Shown here in pieces: positions 1-6,138 of a DNA stretch of 9,903 nucleotides. The position numbers were made by a program, and so were the translations under genes. Source of the stretch: JBGPBY01 sp041481485 (GTDB taxonomy: Bacteria > Acidobacteriota > Terriglobia > 20CM-2-55-15); contig JBGPBY010000260.1 of NCBI GenBank assembly GCA_041481485.1, positions 1 to 9,903 on the forward strand, read 5' to 3'. Numbering within the stretch: position 1 is the first letter of the stretch; each line of letters begins with the position of its first letter. The notes beneath the pieces are model-generated. The model was not told the origin of the DNA. It was given only the letters and a program-made list of their open reading frames with translations, and did no database searches.

Positions 1-307
1 CGCGAATCGCTGGTCCGATTCCGAGCTCATACAACATTACCGGCAGGAGACCGAGACGTTCCACCAGCGAATACCGACAGCCCGGAAACTCCACCCAGTG
101 GATGAATCCAACAATCCTTGAACCTTCAACCGCCACCAACCGGCGGCCACGAAACAACGCAAGCCCGTTGCGAAAAAATGCCTTGTTCTTCTCAACAACG
201 GACTTCCTCCCGAATGCCGCAATATGAAGTGGGTTTTCCGCGAAGGCACGTGCCAGCAGATCGACTGTTTCTTCCACCATCCCTGAACTCCATTCGAGTA
301 TTTCCAT
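1..307 (-). CDS. GNAT-family N-acetyltransferase, N-terminal part (cut by window edge)
   Basis: This is an open minus-strand frame that begins with ATG at 307 and is still open at base 1, giving about 102 residues. The protein starts MEILEWSSGMVEETVDLLAR and continues through AFAENPLH, then a beta pair around LVAVEGSRIVGFIHWVEFP (residues about 60-80). A helix, then a strand-turn-strand with 'G-x-I-V-G-F' is the usual first half of a GNAT fold; the acetyl-CoA loop (R/Q-x-x-G-x-G/A) would lie beyond the edge and cannot be seen. The start codon has only a weak Shine-Dalgarno; an in-frame ATG nine codons later has GGAG seven bases upstream and could be the true start. The gene starts 14 bp after the stop of the SRPBCC gene on the same strand, so the two are probably co-transcribed. 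The substrate is unknown. Confidence 0.72.
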   Translation of the reverse strand, partial: MEILEWSSGMVEETVDLLARAFAENPLHIAAFGRKSVVEKNKAFFRNGLALFRGRRLVAVEGSRIVGFIHWVEFPGCRYSLVERLGLLPVMLYELGIGPAIR

Positions 308-321
308 GAAGAAGATTCAAA

Positions 322-783
322 TCATAATTTTTTACTTCGACTATTTATATATTCAACAATCTGAACTTCGCCCCGGCGCATGGTCCAGTGATGATTCCAT
401 TCGAACAGAGGTTTTAGAACCGGAGAGAAGAATCGCACGACGGGCTTGTCTACGATTGGATTCCAATCCAGAACGACGTGCGTGCCGGATCCTTCCGGTC
501 TCAGTATCCATTTCGAAGAGTCGGTCCGGAAATCTCCCCTTGCCTTGAATTCAATCAATGTCGGCTTTTCGCGGCGGATCGTATCAATCACGAAATGGAG
601 CTTGTATGGCAGCCAGCCCCGCGCCACCGCAACAATTCGATCCTCGCCCGCATTCGTGGCGCTCAAATAAACGCCCTGCCACCAGACCGGGAAATTTTCC
701 GAATCGGCAAGAACATCCCAAACCTGTTCGATCGGACAAGGAACGTGCCAGTGGTCTTCAAAATGATACTGATTTAAAGACAC
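322..783 (-). CDS. SRPBCC-fold (START/polyketide cyclase-like) protein
   Basis: The 153-residue product fits the SRPBCC (Bet v1/START-like) helix-grip fold: a first strand FEDHWHVPCPIEQVWDVLAD (residues 8-27), in which 'h-x-h-P-h-E-x-V-W-x-V-L' is the family's opening signature, then a loop with FPVWW, then alternating strands (DRIVAVARG, LHFVIDTIR, TLIEFKARGDF, THVVLDWNP) and a final amphipathic helix from about residue 115. These domains form a hydrophobic cavity that binds lipids, polyketides or other small apolar ligands; no catalytic residues can be named. The start is GTG at 783, with AAGGA very close and GGAGG eleven bases upstream. It lies in a minus-strand cluster 102 bp downstream of the SDR gene and 14 bp upstream of the GNAT gene. 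No signal peptide is seen, so the protein is probably cytoplasmic. The family assignment is confident; the ligand is unknown. Confidence 0.85.
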   Translation of the reverse strand: MSLNQYHFEDHWHVPCPIEQVWDVLADSENFPVWWQGVYLSATNAGEDRIVAVARGWLPYKLHFVIDTIRREKPTLIEFKARGDFRTDSSKWILRPEGSGTHVVLDWNPIVDKPVVRFFSPVLKPLFEWNHHWTMRRGEVQIVEYINSRSKKL

Positions 784-885
784 TATCCTTTGTCCCTCCG
801 CTCGCAGTGAACTTTAAGATTGGCGATCGTAGTAACGGATCTCGACTCGGCGGACAATCTTCATTTCTTGCACCCGTTCGAAGGA

Positions 886-1602
886 TCAAAGCGTGATTCC
901 ACCGTCGACACAGAGAACCTGGCCGGTGACATAGTTGTCCGGTTCCAGGAAAAAGCGAATGGCCCGCGCGACGTCGGCTGCGCGGCCGAATCGGCCAATG
1001 ACACCCTGCATGATGAAGTGATCGTACTTGCCTGAAGCGATGCTCGCTTCCGCCATCCCCGCAGCCGTGATGCCCGGACTGACGACGTTGACTCGAATGC
1101 CGGCCGGACCTCGCATCTCTTTCGCCAGAATCAGTGCCGCGTGTTGCAGTGCCGCCTTCTGCGCGGCATAGATTGTGGATCCTGGAAAGAGTGCATTGGC
1201 CTGCATCGTCGATAAGAGGACGATGGATCCGGGAGTTCCAGCGCTCTTCATGCGGGAAGCCGCTTCGCGGGCAAGCAGAATCGGCCCGAGATAATTCGTG
1301 GCATGCGAACGATGCATTGCGGCATCCGTTTCTCCCCGCGCCGGATCGCCGGCAAAAATGACCAGGCCATAGATTTCCGAGGCACTGTCCAGCAGGCGGG
1401 CACGATTGGCGGAATCAGTAAGATCCACCTTCAAGATTGTGGCATCCGCGGCGAACTGATCGGCGCGTTCTCGATTGCTGAGGTAGCTGATACTGAGCCG
1501 TGCGCCTTCGTCAAGAAGCCGTTTGGCAACCGCAGATCCGATGCCCCCGGAACCTCCCGCAAGTACGATTTCCTTTCCATGCAATGTGCAAGCCGGCGAC
1601 AC
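886..1602 (-). CDS. Short-chain dehydrogenase/reductase (SDR family oxidoreductase)
   Basis: The 238-residue product is a classical SDR, an NAD(P)(H)-dependent oxidoreductase of the FabG type by size. Visible motifs are the Rossmann glycine loop AGGSGGIG (residues 15-22), an acidic VDLTD (59-63), a structural Asn in TNYLG (Asn103), the catalytic Ser in LLST (Ser131), YAAQK (Tyr145 and Lys149), NVVSPG (172-177) and the C-terminal YVTGQVLCVDGG. The usual NNAG motif reads FAGD here (83-86), so the Asn is lost. The glycine loop starts with AGG rather than TGG. Ser41/Asn43-Arg44 after the second strand would favour NADP(H), as inference. The start is GTG at 1602 with GAGAGG four bases upstream. 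It appears to be the first gene of a minus-strand cluster with the SRPBCC and GNAT genes. The substrate cannot be told. Confidence 0.92.
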   Translation of the reverse strand: MSPACTLHGKEIVLAGGSGGIGSAVAKRLLDEGARLSISYLSNRERADQFAADATILKVDLTDSANRARLLDSASEIYGLVIFAGDPARGETDAAMHRSHATNYLGPILLAREAASRMKSAGTPGSIVLLSTMQANALFPGSTIYAAQKAALQHAALILAKEMRGPAGIRVNVVSPGITAAGMAEASIASGKYDHFIMQGVIGRFGRAADVARAIRFFLEPDNYVTGQVLCVDGGITL

Positions 1603-1654
1603 GGTACCTCTCTGACGTTCAATTCTAAGGTGTGACGAACAACCAATACCAGAT

Positions 1655-1745
1655 CTGCCGCCGCTACGCGGCTTTTTATGGTTGGGATTTCGTTTTCCAC
1701 CGGCTCACGCCGGTGGCTATAGGAACTGCCGCCGCTACCGCGGCT
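1655..1745. repeat. Hairpin flanked by two near-identical GC-rich direct repeats
   Basis: CTGCCGCCGCTACGCGGCT at 1655-1673 recurs at 1726-1745 with one extra C, and each copy can itself fold (GCCGC/GCGGC). Between them lies a perfect 8-bp stem with a 4-base loop, CCACCGGC (1697-1704) against GCCGGTGG (1709-1716). The first copy is followed by TTTTT, so it resembles a plus-strand intrinsic terminator, but no plus-strand gene ends upstream. A dispersed intergenic repeat is the more likely reading. Confidence 0.6.
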
Positions 1746-1774
1746 CAGACAGCAAAGCCTGATACTGGGTCAGT

Positions 1775-1925
1775 TTGAAATTTGCGACGGCAGCCCACTG
1801 TAGGCGCGGTCTATGACCGCGCACAGTTTTTCAGACGGGGATTGCGCGAATTGGGAATCCAAAAACGAGAGATTGTGCGCGGTCATAGACCGCGCCTACA
1901 GTGGGGCCGCTGCCGCAGATTTCAA
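1775..1925. repeat. Composite inverted repeat, copy 1 (32-bp perfect core arms)
   Basis: Bases 1794-1825 are exactly complementary to 1874-1905 (32 of 32), separated by 48 bp. Each arm also contains its own hairpin, GCGCGGTC-TAT-GACCGCGC (1804-1822) and its mirror (1877-1895). The complementarity resumes outside the core, TTGAAATTTGCG (1775-1786) against CGCAGATTTCAA (1914-1925) with 11 of 12 matching, with a diverged stretch between. A 22-bp segment ending in the right arm (1867-1888) is identical to 4320-4341 in copy 2. The layout suggests a REP/MITE-like element. No transposase is in view, so the mechanism that spreads it is unknown. Confidence 0.88.
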
Positions 1926-2002
1926 CTTTACATTTTAGAGTCCAGTTCTACTTTCAAGCAGCTTATGCCGGTGTAGAGCGTGACCGACACCGCCTGGTCC
2001 AA

Positions 2003-2033
2003 TTGGGAGTGGAATTCACTCCTGTGTTATAAG
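2003..2033 (+). promoter_or_regulatory. Likely promoter with extended -10 and a dyad in the spacer
   Basis: TGTTATAAG (2025-2033) matches an extended -10 element, and TTGGGA (2003-2008) lies 19 bp upstream of TATAAG as a weak -35. Between the elements is a dyad, GGAGTG (2006-2011) and CACTCC (2017-2022) around a 5-base centre, which could be an operator. Transcription would begin near 2040, some 25 bases before the ATG of the 723-residue gene. This is inferred from sequence only. Confidence 0.45.
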
Positions 2034-2065
2034 AGGCCCATCATTCATTCCACGAGGAGGCAGGC

Positions 2066-4237
2066 ATGAAAGCTACGGGACTGTCCGCTTTGCTGCTGGG
2101 GCTCGGCCTCAGTTTCTTTTTCGCAACAATGCCTCGCGTATCGGGTCAGGCCACTGCCCCGCCCGCAATAGACAACGATGACATCGGCGGCTTAGTCACC
2201 GGAGCGCAGGGCCCCGAGGCGGGTGTGTGGGTGATTGCGGAGACGCGCGCCACTCCGACACACCTGATCCGGATTGTCGTCACCGATGATCGCGGGCGCT
2301 TCGTCGTGCCCGATCTGCCCCCCGCCGAATACGACGTTTGGGTTCGCGGCTATGGGCTGATCGACTCTCCCAAAACAAAAACAACGCCCGGCAAGGTCGT
2401 CAATCTCAGGGCCGTTCCTGCGCCCGACAAGAAAGCGGCCGCGCAGTACTACCCGGCGCAGTACTGGTTTGCGATGCTGCAGGTCCCTCCGAAGAGCGAT
2501 TTTCCCGGCACGGGCGAGCAAGGAAACGGCATTTCGGCAAACATCCGCAGTCAGGGTGAATGGATACGGCAGGTGGTCAACACCGACGGCTGTACCGGGT
2601 GTCATCAGATGGGAGGCACGGCCACGCGCACGATACCGGCGAGCATTCTCAGCCAGTTCGCCGATTCGAAAATGGCGTGGGACCGGCGGCTTCAGTCCGG
2701 ACAGGCCGGCGGCAGCATGAGTACGCGATTTACGCAGGTCGGAAGACAACGCGCCCTTTCGATGTATGCGGACTGGACAGACCGAATCTCAAAAGGAGAA
2801 TTGCCGGATGCGGCACCGTCGCGTCCGCAAGGGAGAGAGCGGAACGTTGTCGTGACGCTGTGGGACTGGGCCGATCCGAAGGCGTATCTGCACGATGAAA
2901 TCGCCAGCGACAAACGCAATCCAACTGTGAATGCGAATGGTCCAATCTACGGTGCGCTGGAAGAGAGCGCCGATTATTTTCCCGTGATTGATCCAAAGAC
3001 CAATACGGCAAGCCAGATCAAACTCACGTCCCGCGATGCCGATACGCCGAGTTCCGGCAATCAACCGCCGGCGGCAGCATCGCCATATTGGGGAGACGAA
3101 GTCATTTGGAACAGCAAAACAACCGTGCATAGTTTTGCGATGGACAAGCAAGGCCGCGTGTGGGCCGCTGCGCGTATTCGCGGCGCCAACACCCCGGCCT
3201 GGTGCCGCATGGGTTCAGACCATCCTTCGGCGAAGCTGTTGCCCGTCAATTCGACTCAGCGCGGCCTGCTGATGTACGACCCCAAAACGAAAGCGCTGAC
3301 AGCGATCGACACGTGTTTCAGCTGGGGGCACGTCAACTTCGACGACAACGATGTGCTGTGGTCCTCATTCGGTCCAGCCGGAGTTGAAGGCTGGTTCGAC
3401 GTCAAAGTGTGGGACAAGACACACGACGAAAAAGCATCGCAAGGCTGGAGCGCATTTGTTCTCGACAACAATGGAAACGGCAAGCGCGACGCGTACACCG
3501 AAGCCAATCAGCCCGCGGATCCTTCAAAAGACCGGCGGCTGAACAACGTGCAGTACTACGGCGATTCGCCGGCGCCAGACGGCTCGGTGTGGGGATCAGT
3601 ACAGGGGATGCCCGGTGCGCTGGTGCGGTTCGTTCCGGGCGCGCATCCGCCGGAGACGGCGCTCGCTGAATATTACGAAGTGCCGTGGAACAATCCGAAA
3701 GCTCCGGTTCAGGGCTTTGCTCCACGCGGCATGGACGTCGACAGCAAAGGCGTAGTCTGGACCGTGCTCTCCAGTGGACAGCTCGCCAGCTTCGATCGGA
3801 AGAAATGCACAGGGCCCCTCGCCGGCCCTGCGGCTACAGGCCAGCACTGTCCCGAAGGATGGACGCTCTATCCTTTGCCGGGCCCGAACTACAAAGGCGC
3901 AGTCGAAAATGCGAGCGCCGATTCGGCCTACTATGATTTCGTGGATCGATTCGACATGCTCGGCATCGGCAAGGACATACCGATTGCGACCGGAAATCTT
4001 TCCGAAGGGCTGCTCGCACTCGTGGACGGAAAGTTCGTGATGTTCCGCGTGCCGTATCCGATGGGATTCTTCGCCAAAGGAATGGATGGACGCATCGATA
4101 ATCCCAACGGAGGCTGGAAAGGCAAAGGCATCTTCACGAGCATCTCGACACGCGCGCCGTTCCACATGGAGGGCGGCAAGGGAGTCCCGAGCAAGCTGCT
4201 GAAGTTCCAGGTGAGACCCGATCCACTGGCGAAGTGA
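2066..4237 (+). CDS. Secreted carboxypeptidase-regulatory-like / heme-c / propeller-like protein
   Basis: The 723-residue product starts at an ATG preceded by GAGGAGG with a five-base gap. Residues 1-28 form a Sec signal peptide (hydrophobic LLLGLGLSFFFA, likely cleavage after VSG or SGQA). Residues about 38-118 fit a carboxypeptidase-regulatory-like beta sandwich (GGLVTGAQGPEAGVWVIAET, then TDDRGRFVVPDLPPAEYDVW). CTGCH at 176-180 is a heme-c attachment motif followed by a helical stretch to about 250. From about 340 to the end, repeated blades with D-x-x-G-x-V-W patterns (MDKQGRVWAAAR, APDGSVWGSV, DVDSKGVVWTVL) suggest a beta propeller of the streptogramin-lyase/NHL kind. DNNGNGKRD (467-475) resembles a calcium loop, and Cys380, 417, 581 and 595 could form disulfides. 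No fold-specific catalytic residues can be named. It likely works outside the cytoplasm. It is convergent with a cytochrome c gene, which may be its electron partner (inference). Confidence 0.85.
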   Translation: MKATGLSALLLGLGLSFFFATMPRVSGQATAPPAIDNDDIGGLVTGAQGPEAGVWVIAETRATPTHLIRIVVTDDRGRFVVPDLPPAEYDVWVRGYGLIDSPKTKTTPGKVVNLRAVPAPDKKAAAQYYPAQYWFAMLQVPPKSDFPGTGEQGNGISANIRSQGEWIRQVVNTDGCTGCHQMGGTATRTIPASILSQFADSKMAWDRRLQSGQAGGSMSTRFTQVGRQRALSMYADWTDRISKGELPDAAPSRPQGRERNVVVTLWDWADPKAYLHDEIASDKRNPTVNANGPIYGALEESADYFPVIDPKTNTASQIKLTSRDADTPSSGNQPPAAASPYWGDEVIWNSKTTVHSFAMDKQGRVWAAARIRGANTPAWCRMGSDHPSAKLLPVNSTQRGLLMYDPKTKALTAIDTCFSWGHVNFDDNDVLWSSFGPAGVEGWFDVKVWDKTHDEKASQGWSAFVLDNNGNGKRDAYTEANQPADPSKDRRLNNVQYYGDSPAPDGSVWGSVQGMPGALVRFVPGAHPPETALAEYYEVPWNNPKAPVQGFAPRGMDVDSKGVVWTVLSSGQLASFDRKKCTGPLAGPAATGQHCPEGWTLYPLPGPNYKGAVENASADSAYYDFVDRFDMLGIGKDIPIATGNLSEGLLALVDGKFVMFRVPYPMGFFAKGMDGRIDNPNGGWKGKGIFTSISTRAPFHMEGGKGVPSKLLKFQVRPDPLAK

Positions 4238-4255
4238 GCGCGGGCTAATTCGTCC

Positions 4256-4474
4256 TTTTGAGTTTTAGCTGCCCCGTTCCCCTGAAGGCGCGGTCTATGA
4301 CCGCGCGCGATCCCAAATTGAGAGATTGTGCGCGGTCATAGCGGCCTTACCCGATCGATCGTGAGACATCGGGAGAGAAACTTGACGAAATCACTTCGAC
4401 GTAGAATCAATTACTTACTGGTCAAGTTTCTTGGGAGACCGCGCCTACAGGGGAACAGCGAGCAACTCTCAAAA
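4256..4474. repeat. Composite inverted repeat, copy 2 (right arm split by an insertion)
   Basis: This lies in the gap between two convergent genes. The left arm 4276-4306 pairs with 4330-4341 joined to 4438-4456 at 30 of 31 positions, so the right arm is whole once 96 bp (4342-4437) are removed. The core hairpin GCGCGGTC-TAT-GACCGCGC (4288-4306) is the same as in copy 1. Outside the core, TTTTGAG (4256-4262) pairs with CTCAAAA (4468-4474). These outer arms differ in sequence from those of copy 1. The foldback could also act as a two-way terminator between the convergent genes. Confidence 0.85.
4342..4437. other. 96-bp insertion inside a repeat arm, with two stem-loops
   Basis: The segment interrupts the right arm of the composite repeat between GGTCATAG and ACCGCGCC. 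It contains two foldbacks: CCCGAT (4350-4355) with ATCGGG (4368-4373), and an 11-bp perfect stem AGAAACTTGAC (4376-4386) with GTCAAGTTTCT (4421-4431) around a 34-base loop. AG occurs at both junctions, which could be a 2-bp target duplication or chance. It has no reading frame of note. Confidence 0.65.
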
Positions 4475-4494
4475 TGATGCACTAACAATCGCGG

Positions 4495-4902
4495 CTATTT
4501 CTTTTTGGCGATCGAGCGGATGTAATTGACGAGGTTCCAGATCTCTTCGTCTTTCAACTGGTCCTTAAACGGGACCATGTTGAAATCCGGCGGTACGCCG
4601 TTTTTGATGTTGTCGAAAATTTCGCCGTCGGCGGAACCATGATCCCATTGATCGTCGACCAAACTGGGCGCTGCGGGAATGAGATCATTGCCCGGCCCCC
4701 CTTCTCCGTTGATGCCGTGGCATGACGCACACTTGGCGTAAGACTTCTTCCCTGCAGCAATAGAGTCTGCGGTCGGGACAATCGGATTCCTGAGTTTGGC
4801 CGCATCCGGATTGCCCTGCGCGGACGTCAGGCCTTGAAAGCCACAGGCCAACGCAGAACCAGCCACAATCGAAAGAAGGAAACGTAATTTCACGGCACTC
4901 AT
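4495..4902 (-). CDS. Monoheme c-type cytochrome, secreted
   Basis: The 135-residue product has a Sec signal peptide (KLRFLLSIVAGSALA; likely cleavage after LTSA at residue 28) and a mature class I cytochrome c domain. The heme-binding motif CASCH is at 58-62, preceded by AAGKKSYAK and followed by GINGEGGPGNDL. Met109 in NMVPFK is the likely distal iron ligand, and KDEEIWNLVNYIRSI (117-131) is the usual C-terminal helix. Such proteins carry electrons in the periplasm. A Cys at position 20 (ALAC) is a poor lipobox, so lipid anchoring is unlikely but not excluded. The ATG at 4902 has AAGGGG four bases upstream. The gene is convergent with the 723-residue heme protein and divergent from the phosphotriesterase-like gene; electron exchange with the former is a reasonable guess only. 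Confidence 0.92.
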   Translation of the reverse strand: MSAVKLRFLLSIVAGSALACGFQGLTSAQGNPDAAKLRNPIVPTADSIAAGKKSYAKCASCHGINGEGGPGNDLIPAAPSLVDDQWDHGSADGEIFDNIKNGVPPDFNMVPFKDQLKDEEIWNLVNYIRSIAKKK

Positions 4903-4916
4903 TCTACCCCTTGGAA

Positions 4917-4922
4917 TACAAT
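4917..4922 (+). promoter_or_regulatory. Possible -10 element of the phosphotriesterase-like gene
   Basis: TACAAT differs by one base from the -10 consensus and would place transcription start at about 4929, only three bases before ATG 4932 and 27 before ATG 4956. No good -35 is seen; one would have to lie inside the divergent cytochrome gene. The assignment is weak. Confidence 0.25.
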
Positions 4923-4931
4923 GTGGCCACT

Positions 4932-6083
4932 ATGCCAAAACTTCATCTGGACTTGATGACTCGCCGGCAGGCTCTCGGATTGCTGGGAACTGGAGTGGCG
5001 GCCGCTGCTCTTCCCAAAGGTGCGTTTGCGCAGGAACCCACATTCCCTCAGGGCGCAATCATCCGAACGATTCTCAAAGACGTCGCGCCCGGAGATCTGG
5101 CTGGTGGCGCCACTCTGTTTCACGAGCACCTGCAACTGGGGACGGACTTCAACGCGAAATTCTCGGCAGCCTCCGCAGCGGTTCGAGCCGCGAACGCAAC
5201 TGCACCGGCTGCGCGCGGAGGGGGCGCACCGGCAGCGGGCGCGGGAAACGCCGGCCGCGGTGGAGGTGGAGGCGCGGGTGGTGGACGAGGCGGCGGCGCA
5301 GCCGCTCCGGATATCATGCACAACGTCGATCTGATGTCTGCCGAAGTGGCCTCGACTAAAGCCGCTGGCGTCGCGTGCATTGTGGATGCAGGTCATCCGG
5401 ATATGGGACGCGACATCAATTTCCTGCGTCAGGTAGCAATGAAATCCGGCATGCCGATCGTTGCCGGCGGCGGATTCTATTCGCAGCCGTTCTATCCGAT
5501 GGAAATTTCCACCATGAGCGAAGATCAGATCTTCCAGGCGCTCATCAAACAAGCCGATGATGACAATCTCGGCGCGTTCGGCGAAATCGGCTCATGGGAT
5601 GAAATCACCGCCGATGAACGCAAAGTATTTCGCGCCGTCGGACGGGCACATGTAGCTACCAACATTCCCATCTTTACGCATACGGGAATCCCTGGGAAAT
5701 CGGCAGTGGAGCAGCTCGATATTTTCGAAGATGCCGGCGTGAAGCCGGAACACGTCGTCATCGGACACCTCGGAAATCTCGTGGATGCGAACGTGTATGT
5801 TCACAAAACGATCTGCCGCCGTGGCGCGTTTATCGGATTCGACCGTCAGGGTGGAGCCAACGATGCGCAGCAGGTTCCCATGGTGATGGCGCTCGTCGAC
5901 GCCGGTTTTGCCGATCACCTGATGTTTTCCGCCGATGCATCCAGCGGCTACGCGAAAACGCTGACCGTGTTCCTGCCGAGGTTGAAGGCCGCCGGCATCA
6001 GCGACGACGTTCTGCACCGCATCATGGTGGACAATCCGCGCCGGTTCCTTGCCTTTGTTCCGAAACGGCCTCGCAAGGGTTGA
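4932..6083 (+). CDS. Tat-exported phosphotriesterase-family metal-dependent hydrolase
   Basis: Counted from ATG 4932 the product has 383 residues. It opens with a twin-arginine signal (MTRRQALGLLG, Arg11-Arg12, cleavage near AFA at 33). The amidohydrolase/phosphotriesterase metal site is complete: HEH (His64, His66), Glu218 in GAFGEIGSWDE as the likely bridging ligand, His250 in FTHTG, His279 in VIGHLGN and Asp335 in MFSADASS. A bridging Glu in place of the carbamylated Lys of true phosphotriesterases is a trait of the E. coli Php type. This suggests lactone, ester or an unknown substrate rather than organophosphates, as inference. Residues 94-125 are a Gly/Ala/Arg-rich insert right after the HEH strand. 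TTG 4911 also opens this frame and ATG 4956 gives the tightest Tat signal; the start is uncertain. The gene is divergent from the cytochrome c. Confidence 0.88.
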   Translation: MPKLHLDLMTRRQALGLLGTGVAAAALPKGAFAQEPTFPQGAIIRTILKDVAPGDLAGGATLFHEHLQLGTDFNAKFSAASAAVRAANATAPAARGGGAPAAGAGNAGRGGGGGAGGGRGGGAAAPDIMHNVDLMSAEVASTKAAGVACIVDAGHPDMGRDINFLRQVAMKSGMPIVAGGGFYSQPFYPMEISTMSEDQIFQALIKQADDDNLGAFGEIGSWDEITADERKVFRAVGRAHVATNIPIFTHTGIPGKSAVEQLDIFEDAGVKPEHVVIGHLGNLVDANVYVHKTICRRGAFIGFDRQGGANDAQQVPMVMALVDAGFADHLMFSADASSGYAKTLTVFLPRLKAAGISDDVLHRIMVDNPRRFLAFVPKRPRKG

Positions 6084-6138
6084 CTAGCGAAAACTCTGTT
6101 TCCCACCTCCGCTTTGAGTCACAGTAAGAGGCTGAAAA

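Noticed and set aside
2192..2749. Long minus-strand open frame (185 codons) opposite the heme-propeller gene
   Set aside because: It lies wholly inside a well-supported gene, has no recognisable domain and is rich in Arg/Pro/Gly as expected of an antisense frame in GC-rich coding DNA.
3596..4165. Minus-strand open frame of 189 codons
   Set aside because: It is antisense to the propeller part of the 2066-4237 gene, with no family pattern; a shadow of the real reading frame.
4899..5552. Minus-strand open frame of 217 codons overlapping the hydrolase start
   Set aside because: Its composition mirrors the Gly/Ala-rich insert of the opposite strand and it would collide with the start of the cytochrome c gene; no motif supports it.
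6080..6138. Separate promoter for the hybrid kinase, using TTGACT at 6080-6085
   Set aside because: No -10-like sequence lies at a workable distance; read-through from the hydrolase gene or a non-standard promoter is as likely.
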